A stretch of DNA of 40,290 nt, from contig JAGTTR010000026.1 in NCBI GenBank assembly GCA_018223385.1, positions 1 through 40,290 on the forward strand, in the 5' to 3' direction. The notes beneath the pieces were generated by a model. The model ran no database searches. It was not told the DNA's origin and worked only from the letters and a program-made list of their open reading frames with translations. This document shows positions 33,166-40,290 of the stretch, one piece after another. The position numbers and the translations under genes are program-made. Each line of letters opens with the position of its first letter. Positions within the stretch are counted from its first letter, which is position 1. This DNA comes from Oscillospiraceae bacterium Marseille-Q3528 (GTDB lineage Bacteria > Bacillota > Clostridia > Lachnospirales > Lachnospiraceae).

Positions 33166-34368
33166 ATGAAGAAAAGACCTCTTGAGGGAATTAAAGTTCT
33201 TGATTTTTCCCAGGTATTATCTGCGCCGTTCTGTGGCATGATGCTTGCGGACATGGGCGCGGAAGTGATTAAAGTAGAGCGGCCGGGCGCAGGAGATATC
33301 TCGCGCGAGTATGGTCCTTATGTAAATGATATCAGTTTGTATTTCTGCCAGTATAACAGAGGTAAAAAAGGTATCGCCATCGATATGCGTTCAGAAGAAG
33401 GCAAAAAAGTTGTCCTGGATCTTGTGTCGAAAGTTGACGTTGTAGTGGAAAACTTCAAGGCAGGGACGCTTGAAAAACTGGGCATCGGTTATGACGAGAT
33501 GATCAAAGTGAATCCGGGACTGATCTACGGATCTATTTCCGGTTTCGGAACCTATGGTCCTTTGTCACACCTGCCCTGTATGGATATCATCGCGGCAGCG
33601 CGAAGCGGACTGGTGGCACAGTCCGGACAGGCAGCAGATGCACCGATCAAACCTGGATTTTCCATGTGTGATACATGGGCAGGACTGCAGCTTTTCAGGG
33701 GACTTTCCATGGCGCTTCTGTACAAACAGAAAACAGGAAAAGGCCTCCGTGTGGATATTGCCATGCTTGACTGTGCATTCTATATGTGTGAAGCACCGGT
33801 ACTGGAGCATTCCGTTACAGGAGAATTCACACCGAGAACCGGCAATCACCATGCATGGTATGCACCTTACGGCGAGTTTAAGGCACTGGATGGAAATGTG
33901 GTTCTTGCGATCACAAGAGAGCCGGAATGGGAAGCACTCTGCCTTGCGCTTGGAAGAGGCGATCTTCTGGTAGACCAGAGATTTGCGGACAATGTGCTTC
34001 GTGTCGCACACAGAGAAGAGCTGATTGAAGAACTGGAGAAAACAACAGCGGCGATGGAACGGTATGAACTGGAAAAGAGACTGCGTGGCGTTGGTGTGCC
34101 TGCAGCTGCAGTACAGTCGCTGGCTGAGTTTGACAGCAATCCGCAGACCAGGGATCTGAAGGTGATCATGCAGGTTGATCAGCCGGGTGTGGGTGAATAT
34201 ACAGTTACCAATACACCGATTCTGTTCAGCAAAACACCGGTGGATCCGAATGCGCCTGCAGCAGGACATCCGGGTGCTCATACCTTGGAAATTCTTGGTG
34301 GGCTCGGCTACAGCCAGAGCGAGATTGATAGCCTGATCGGAAGCGGCGCTGTGCACCAGGCTGTTTGA
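33166..34368 (+). CDS. Class III CoA-transferase (CaiB/BaiF/Frc family), copy 2
   Basis: 400 residues with PLEGIKVLDFSQVLSAPFCG, MGAEVIKVERPGAGD, NRGKKGIAIDMRSEEGK, VVENFKAGTLEKLGIGYDE and probable catalytic Asp140 in CMDIIAAARSG. I chose the ATG at 33166, preceded by GAAGGAGAG and consistent with copy 1. It is more canonical than copy 1 in the N-terminal CoA-binding part. The ferredoxin begins right at its end. Having two adjacent transferases is typical of pathways in which CoA is recycled from product to substrate. Confidence 0.93.
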   Translation: MKKRPLEGIKVLDFSQVLSAPFCGMMLADMGAEVIKVERPGAGDISREYGPYVNDISLYFCQYNRGKKGIAIDMRSEEGKKVVLDLVSKVDVVVENFKAGTLEKLGIGYDEMIKVNPGLIYGSISGFGTYGPLSHLPCMDIIAAARSGLVAQSGQAADAPIKPGFSMCDTWAGLQLFRGLSMALLYKQKTGKGLRVDIAMLDCAFYMCEAPVLEHSVTGEFTPRTGNHHAWYAPYGEFKALDGNVVLAITREPEWEALCLALGRGDLLVDQRFADNVLRVAHREELIEELEKTTAAMERYELEKRLRGVGVPAAAVQSLAEFDSNPQTRDLKVIMQVDQPGVGEYTVTNTPILFSKTPVDPNAPAAGHPGAHTLEILGGLGYSQSEIDSLIGSGAVHQAV

Positions 34369-34382
34369 AAGGACTTGTAATA

Positions 34383-34652
34383 GTGCAATTAATTTTTGCT
34401 GATATAGAAAAGTGTGTCAAGTGCAATAACTGTTCGGAAATCTGCCCGATGAGAGTCATCGGAATCGGAGAAGACGGGTATCCGATGGCCATGCGTGATG
34501 CGTATAAGATCTGCATTAACTGCGGATACTGCGTGGATGTATGTGCTGTCGGTGCACTGAAACACCGGGTAAGAAAACGTTCTTTGAATTCCGGACCAGC
34601 GCTTCGAAGACTGAAGAAGATCAGAGCAAACAGAGAGAAACGGAGAAAATAG
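34383..34652 (+). CDS. 2[4Fe-4S] ferredoxin
   Basis: 89 residues with two complete cluster motifs: Cys11, 14, 17, 21 (CVKCNNCSEIC) and Cys44, 47, 50, 54 (CINCGYCVDVC). The tail of about 30 residues is strongly basic, which is unusual for a small ferredoxin and may dock it to acidic partners. I chose the GTG at 34383, 9 bases after AAAGGA; a TTG at 34365 overlaps the previous stop codon and lacks a ribosome site. The likely job is to carry electrons to or from the acyl-CoA dehydrogenase of this operon. Confidence 0.88.
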   Translation: MQLIFADIEKCVKCNNCSEICPMRVIGIGEDGYPMAMRDAYKICINCGYCVDVCAVGALKHRVRKRSLNSGPALRRLKKIRANREKRRK

Positions 34653-34657
34653 TAATT

Positions 34658-35074
34658 ATGAGAAGTGAGTGTATTTTCTTCTGCCCTGTACGTGTCCGTT
34701 ATGGGGAAGTGGATCAACAGGGAATTGTTTACAATGGGAATTATGTGGTGTACACAGATTTGGCTTTCGAAGAATTTTTCCGGTCAAAGGGATACCCGTA
34801 CCGGGTGCTTGCAGAGCAGTACGGTTCAGAGGTATGCCATAAGAAATCAACGTATGAATTTGTTTCAAGTGCATATGAAGGAGACCTTCTGGAAGTCGGC
34901 ATCAGTGACATAAAGGTCGGCAACAGAAGTATCACGATTACATTTGAAATTTATCGGGAAGGTGAGGACGATCTGATCCTCCGCTGTGAAAGTGTCTATG
35001 TGGGGTATGACAAGGAGAAGAGGGTCAGTCGTCCGATTACAGATCTGATGAGGAGGCTTCTGGAAGTTTCCTGA
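34658..35074 (+). CDS. 4HBT-type acyl-CoA thioesterase
   Basis: 138 residues of hot-dog fold. The N-terminal VRVRYGEVDQQGIVYNGNYV motif carries Asp19, the usual catalytic acid of the 4-hydroxybenzoyl-CoA thioesterase subfamily; the central helix follows (FEEFFRSKGYPYRVL). Its start is 5 bases after the ferredoxin stop, with a modest GGAG 12 bases upstream, so translation is probably coupled. It would release free acid from the CoA product or from dead-end CoA esters, freeing CoA in the betaine-type pathway. Confidence 0.88.
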   Translation: MRSECIFFCPVRVRYGEVDQQGIVYNGNYVVYTDLAFEEFFRSKGYPYRVLAEQYGSEVCHKKSTYEFVSSAYEGDLLEVGISDIKVGNRSITITFEIYREGEDDLILRCESVYVGYDKEKRVSRPITDLMRRLLEVS

Positions 35075-35109
35075 GAAGACAAAAACTGAATAAGGGGGCA
35101 AGAATTAGG

Positions 35110-36756
35110 ATGGAAGAAAACAAAAAGAAAAAAGACCATTCTGACGTGGAGGTAGGTTTGATTATAGCCAGCGTGGCCGTGCTTGCAGTGTTCATTATTT
35201 TTATGATATTGAACCCTACATCCACCCTGAATGGGATCAGCTCTTTCTTTAACATGATGATTTCCGGTCTTGGGCCGGCATTCGAAGTGATTTCAGTCGT
35301 GGTATTTGTATGCGCACTGGTGCTTGGCTTTGGAAAATATGGCAATGTGCGGCTGGGCAACTGTAAACCGCAGTATTCCAATTTCAGCTATTTTGCAATG
35401 ATGCTGCTGGCATCCCTGGCAAGTGCAGCGCTGTATTGGTCCTTTACGGAGTGGGCATATTATTTCCAGGCGCCTGGTATCGGCATTGTGCCGGAGAGCC
35501 TTGAGGCAATGGAATCCTCTCTTGGTTACCAGTTCTTCCACTGGGGCATTGTCAATCAGTCCATGTACACAGTCATGGGAGTGGCAATTGCCTACGGTGT
35601 ATATGTGAGAAAACTCCCTTCTTTCCAGACAAGTGCAGTTTGCTGTGCCATGATGGGAGAGAAGGTAAAACCCAAAACCAAAACCGCTCTTGGTAAAGTT
35701 ATTGATTTCCTCGTAATGTTTGGTATTCTCGGAGCACTCAGCTCCTCTCTTGGCCTTGCAGTTCCGTTGTCTGCGGGAGGACTGAAGGTTCTGTTTGGAT
35801 GGGAGGCAACTCCTGTTGTTCAGATTGGAATTATCGTATTTATTGCGATCGTATATTCCTTTACCGCATATCTGGGAACAGAAAAGGGTATGCAGGTAAT
35901 CAGTAATATTGCATCTGTTGTTTGTATATTCTTCCTTCTCTATATGCTCTTTATGGGACCGACTACCTTCACACTGAAGAATATTGTCAATTCCGTAGGA
36001 CATATGATCGAGAAGCTGCCGAGAATGGCACTCTTTACCGATCCTGTCTCACAGAGTGGTTTCCCGGAGGCATGGACGGTATACTTTGTTGCATTCTACC
36101 TGAACTATGTGGCAATGATGGGTATCTTTATTGCAAAGGTTTCCAAGGGAAGAACCATCCGCGAAGTGGCAATCTACACGATCTTCATCATGACTGCCGG
36201 CGGCATGATCATCTTTGGTATCGATGGAAGCTTTGCAATGTATGAACATCTGCAGGGTTCTGCAGACGTAGTTGCTCTTGTAAACAGTGGACTCGGAGAT
36301 GCGGCCATCTATCAGCTGCTGGAACTCCTGCCTCTGGGCAAGACTTTGCTGCCTTTCCTGATCCTGGTACTGGTTGTTGGTTTCGTGGCACCGTCCATGG
36401 ACTCCGCGTCTCTGGCTCTTGCTGAGACTGTTACCAAGAAAGGCACACCGAAGATGGTACTTCGTTTGTTCTTCTGTATTCTGCTTGCAGTTATCCCGAT
36501 GTCCATAATTTTAGTAGGAGCAGAGTTTACAGCGATCAAACAAATTGCTATTATAATATCAGCACCTTTCCTCATCATCCTTGCATTCGTAACGGTCGGA
36601 CTGTTCAAGTGGCTCAAGCACGACTGGGTGACCGGAGCTCTGGACGAGAATCTTGCGCTGCAGGCTGAGGAACAGAAGGCTGAGATGCTGGCAAAAGATG
36701 CAGAAGCAGGCGCACCTGCAGCAGAGACCTGTTGTCAGGCAGAGGCAGCTGAATAA
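35110..36756 (+). CDS. BCCT-family transporter with altered Trp box
   Basis: 548 residues, about 12 helices, of the betaine/carnitine/choline transporter family. Family parts: WSFTEWAYYF in TM4, the SxSxGLAVPLSAGG region, FIAKVSKGRTIREV after TM8, and a final polar tail with many Glu and Ala. The aromatic box in TM8, usually Trp-Trp and Trp, is instead Phe329-Tyr330 and Tyr333 in WTVYFVAFYLNY. The substrate is therefore probably a related but not standard trimethylammonium compound. Last gene of the CoA operon, so it probably imports the substrate or exchanges it for the product, as CaiT does. AATAAGGGGG lies upstream of the ATG. Confidence 0.9.
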   Translation: MEENKKKKDHSDVEVGLIIASVAVLAVFIIFMILNPTSTLNGISSFFNMMISGLGPAFEVISVVVFVCALVLGFGKYGNVRLGNCKPQYSNFSYFAMMLLASLASAALYWSFTEWAYYFQAPGIGIVPESLEAMESSLGYQFFHWGIVNQSMYTVMGVAIAYGVYVRKLPSFQTSAVCCAMMGEKVKPKTKTALGKVIDFLVMFGILGALSSSLGLAVPLSAGGLKVLFGWEATPVVQIGIIVFIAIVYSFTAYLGTEKGMQVISNIASVVCIFFLLYMLFMGPTTFTLKNIVNSVGHMIEKLPRMALFTDPVSQSGFPEAWTVYFVAFYLNYVAMMGIFIAKVSKGRTIREVAIYTIFIMTAGGMIIFGIDGSFAMYEHLQGSADVVALVNSGLGDAAIYQLLELLPLGKTLLPFLILVLVVGFVAPSMDSASLALAETVTKKGTPKMVLRLFFCILLAVIPMSIILVGAEFTAIKQIAIIISAPFLIILAFVTVGLFKWLKHDWVTGALDENLALQAEEQKAEMLAKDAEAGAPAAETCCQAEAAE

Positions 36757-36796
36757 ACAAGCCAGTCATTAAGATATTCTCCTGATATATGCCGAT

Positions 36797-36827
36797 TAGG
36801 TATACGTCGAAAGGCGTGTACCTATTT
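36797..36827 (+). terminator. Candidate terminator of the CoA/BCCT operon
   Basis: TAGGTATACG (36797-36806) and CGTGTACCTA (36815-36824) form a 10-base stem with one G-T pair, followed by TTT. A short T run makes it moderate. Confidence 0.5.
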
Positions 36828-36832
36828 GGCGT

Positions 36833-36991
36833 TATAGTTTACTCGAAGATTTTTGTGGACAGATTCCATGCTTGCATGAAAATCTGGACACATAAATCTG
36901 CGAAGGAAGCGCCATGGGATGAGCAAAACAAGCTGCGTTGCAGCGGAGAGCATTGAAAATGCGGTTTTGCGAATGGCGCGGGTAAACTGTA
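36833..36991 (-). repeat. MITE-like palindromic element, copy B (inverted)
   Basis: About 159 bases bounded by TATAGTTTAC and GTAAACTGTA. Relative to copies A and C3 it is inverted: the long hairpin (GATTTTTGTGGACAGATT... with ...AATCTGGACACATAAATC) comes first, and the GCGCCA...TGGCGC domain second. The stretch GCTGCGTTGCAGC is shared with the other copies. It sits between the BCCT operon and groEL, and its right end reaches 10 bases from the putative -10 box of groEL. Confidence 0.85.
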
Positions 36992-36997
36992 ATTGTC

Positions 36998-37006
36998 TGG
37001 TATGAT
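36998..37006 (+). promoter_or_regulatory. Possible extended -10 box of groEL
   Basis: TGG followed by TATGAT (36998-37006). A -35 element, if any, would fall in the end of repeat copy B. No CIRCE (HrcA operator) was found upstream of the gene. Confidence 0.35.
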
Positions 37007-37037
37007 AGGAGAAAATAACAAAAACAGGAAGAGGTAG

Positions 37038-38660
<1,623 letters not shown>

Positions 38661-38681
38661 TCGAACTTACGGAGGGGATTT

Positions 38682-39581
38682 ATGAAAAGAGATAAAAAAT
38701 ATTTTTCCGGGCTTGCCGCACTGTTTTTGGCAGCTGCCAGCTGGGGCTCTGGACACGCATTTGTAACTTCTAATCTGGGTGTCTTCTCTCTCCAGTGGCT
38801 GCTGGTATTCCGGCTTGGGACAGCGGGGCTGCTTCTGGCAATCCTCGGTTTTCCAAAATGGAAGACGGCAACCCGGGCAGACTGGAAGCACGGGATCGTC
38901 ATGGGCTGTATCATGTACGGGATTTACTTTTTCTTTGCCCAGGGCGTGCGGTTCACCGCTACCTCCCGTGCCTCCTTTATCGTGGGGGCCTACATTATAT
39001 TTGTGCCCTTTGTGTATATTCTGATCCGGCGGAAATTCCCGCGGCTTCAGGATTTTGCCGGAACCGCCCTGTGCCTGATCGGTCTCGGTGTCATTTTGCT
39101 GGACAGCAGCTTCGGCGGTATCAACCAGGGCGACCTGCTGGTGGGCGTGGCAGCGCTGTTCTATTCCTTCCATGTGGTGGTGAGCGCGAAGTTCGCCAAG
39201 GGCGCAGATACCTTCCTGCTGAACATGATCCAGCTGTGCACCTGCGGCTGCATTGCACTGGCGGTGGCACTTCTGACGGCAGAGCTGCCCCGGGGACTGT
39301 CCCTGGGCGATTTCTCCGGCCCGTTATATCTGGCGGTGGTATCCACCGTGCTACCTTACATGTGCAGTCTCTATGGGCAGAAGTATGTGCGGACGACAAC
39401 CAGCGCGGTCATTCTTTCCTTTGAGAGCGTGTTTGGCTGTCTCAGCTCCATCATCCTGTTGGGGGAGAGGATCAGTCTGCGTTTCGTGGTCGGCGCGATC
39501 ATTGTCATGCTGTCCTTCTTTGTGACGGAGGGGCTGGGCTCTAAGAAAAAGGAAGAAGCGGCGACGGCAGAAGTGGAGTAA
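38682..39581 (+). CDS. EamA/DMT-family transporter
   Basis: 299 residues with ten predicted helices in two EamA repeats; the N-terminal LAAASWGSGHAFV and the C-terminal SAVILSFESVFGCLSSIILLGERIS are typical. Drug/metabolite transporters of this type export amino acids, nucleosides or other metabolites. ACGGAGGGG precedes the ATG. The Lys/Glu-rich tail is cytoplasmic. Lying 21 bases after groEL without a terminator between, it shares that transcript; a functional link is not obvious. Substrate unknown. Confidence 0.92.
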   Translation: MKRDKKYFSGLAALFLAAASWGSGHAFVTSNLGVFSLQWLLVFRLGTAGLLLAILGFPKWKTATRADWKHGIVMGCIMYGIYFFFAQGVRFTATSRASFIVGAYIIFVPFVYILIRRKFPRLQDFAGTALCLIGLGVILLDSSFGGINQGDLLVGVAALFYSFHVVVSAKFAKGADTFLLNMIQLCTCGCIALAVALLTAELPRGLSLGDFSGPLYLAVVSTVLPYMCSLYGQKYVRTTTSAVILSFESVFGCLSSIILLGERISLRFVVGAIIVMLSFFVTEGLGSKKKEEAATAEVE

Positions 39582-39589
39582 GAATCATA

Positions 39590-39656
39590 GAAAGGGAGCT
39601 GGCTTGGTCAGGAGAGATGTATGGATTTTCCTGCGAATATGGCTCTCTTTCTTTTA
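39590..39656 (+). terminator. Terminator after the EamA gene
   Basis: GAAAGGGAGC pairs with GCTCTCTTTC (one G-T pair) around an inner CAGGA/TCCTG hairpin, ending in TTTTATT. Confidence 0.75.
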
Positions 39657-39662
39657 TTATAT

Positions 39663-39815
39663 TATAGTTCAGCTGCGCCATGGTTCTGCCGATTTACAGT
39701 ATAGTCGCGCCATTCGCAGCTGCTTTCTGCTCATTACCTGGCGCTTCGTCCATGCCTGCGCGCACACAGCTTTTCGTGCAAGCACGACCGCTGCATTTGC
39801 TGGGCATGGTTGCTT
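39663..39815 (+). repeat. Two shortened MITE-like copies in tandem (C1, C2)
   Basis: C1 (about 39663-39699) keeps only an end: TATAGTTCAG, GCGCCAT, then a TTTACAG end. C2 (about 39700-39815) has CGCGCCATTCGCAG, the TCATTACCTGGCGC segment and the GTTCATGCC-like hairpin. It lacks about 35 bases present in C3 between two GCAG repeats, which suggests deletion between short direct repeats. Confidence 0.75.
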
Positions 39816-39972
39816 TACAGTTCAGTCGCGCCATTCGCAGAATCGTGCTAACGCACTCTCCGCTGCGTTGCAGCTATTTCTGCTCATTACCTGGCGCTCC
39901 GTTCATGCCTGCGCGCACGCAGCTTTTCGTGCAAGCGCGACCGCTGCATTTGCTTGGCATGACTGAACTGTA
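39816..39972 (+). repeat. MITE-like palindromic element, copy C3 (full length)
   Basis: 157 bases with perfect 10-base terminal inverted repeats, TACAGTTCAG (39816-39825) and CTGAACTGTA (39963-39972). Left domain GCGCCA...TGGCGC and right domain TCATGCC...GGCATGA hairpin match the plan of copies A and B. It ends 33 bases before the rRNA -35 box. Confidence 0.88.
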
Positions 39973-40033
39973 AAAAATAAAATTAAATTTTTTTGAAAAA
40001 AGTGTTGACAAAGCACTCGCGGGATGATAATAT
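39973..40033 (+). promoter_or_regulatory. rRNA operon promoter with UP-like A/T tract
   Basis: TTGACA (40005-40010), 17-base spacer, TAATAT (40028-40033). The 30 bases upstream are nearly pure A/T (AAATTTTTTTGAAAAA), as in an UP element. The promoter drives the 16S gene that follows. Confidence 0.85.
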
Positions 40034-40212
40034 AAACAAGATGACGCGATGCAAGACACCGCAAAACAGCAAAGAACCTTGATAATCGAACAGTGAAACA
40101 ACCCTGAAAATTTCTTTAAAGAGATTTCAGAAATGCAATAGAATTACGATTCTAAAGCGACCTAAAACAGTAAGTAAGGAAAAGCTAGTAAGTTTTTTCT
40201 GACAAAGGATTT
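40034..40212 (+). other. rRNA leader
   Basis: About 180 bases between promoter and 16S. GAAATTTCTT and AGAGATTTC near 40110-40135 can pair, and the AAAAGCTAGTAAG tract near the end resembles the box sequences that precede 16S in Firmicutes. No coding content. Confidence 0.7.

Positions 40213-40290
<78 letters not shown>

Noticed and set aside
30731..36756. Complete carnitine (cai) operon
   Set aside because: CoA ligase and enoyl-CoA hydratase genes are missing and the transporter Trp box is changed, so only a related pathway can be claimed.
39604..39973. Frames of 97-120 codons upstream of the rRNA operon
   Set aside because: They translate the palindromic repeat copies; the Ala/His-rich repetition comes from the DNA repeats and there is no ribosome site.

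Overview
The window comes from a low-to-mid GC Gram-positive anaerobe, most probably a gut Lachnospiraceae (Clostridium cluster XIVa). The evidence is the first ~78 bases of a 16S rRNA at the right edge, strong AGGAGG-type ribosome sites, sigma-A promoters, Rho with a large N-terminal insertion, a ClpC with a UVR linker, a clostridial-type RadA, and oxygen-independent CoA and flavin enzymology. No tRNA, CRISPR array, transposase or phage gene was seen. This placement is inference; no database was consulted.

Layout. 1-2.75 kb: a sodium:solute symporter (NSS family) with a 31-residue partner peptide and a LacI-type regulator. 3.2-5.9 kb: rho and a YoaK/DUF1275 membrane protein. 6.1-9.6 kb: three EutH-family transporters, two in tandem and one convergent, with no other ethanolamine genes. 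9.8-21.2 kb: a large, apparently uncharacterised carbohydrate or sugar-acid cluster. It holds an IlvD/Edd-type dehydratase with altered active-site residues, a tautomerase, a divergent AraC regulator, two paralogous predicted TIM-barrel proteins of unknown function, a DapA-type aldolase, a flavin-reductase-domain protein, a cupin, a Cys-rich flavoprotein, a PEBP protein, an FGGY kinase and a fucose/arabinose-isomerase-like protein. It has no transporter of its own, so the adjacent EutH-like proteins are candidate partners. 21.6-23.9 kb: a secreted/membrane SH3 protein with an extremely acidic, repeat-containing tail.

24.2-29.0 kb: a GntR regulator with clpC, a small conserved protein, and radA. 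29.2-30.2 kb: one uninterrupted gene fusing an HxlR winged helix, choline/glucan-binding (CW) repeats and an XRE helix-turn-helix, an architecture I do not recognise. 30.7-36.8 kb: a carnitine/betaine-type CoA operon (acyl-CoA dehydrogenase, two class III CoA-transferases, 2[4Fe-4S] ferredoxin, 4HBT thioesterase, BCCT transporter) whose transporter has its Trp box replaced by Phe/Tyr. 37.0-39.6 kb: a groEL without groES, and an EamA transporter. 39.66-40.29 kb: a tandem group of repeats, an rRNA promoter, and the start of 16S rRNA.

A family of ~157-160 bp MITE-like palindromic elements with ~10 bp terminal inverted repeats occurs at 21.28, 36.83 and 39.66-39.97 kb. Each full copy lies just upstream of a promoter. 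The strongest candidates for new biology are the 9.8-21.2 kb cluster, the HxlR-CW-XRE fusion, the acidic-tail membrane protein and this repeat family.
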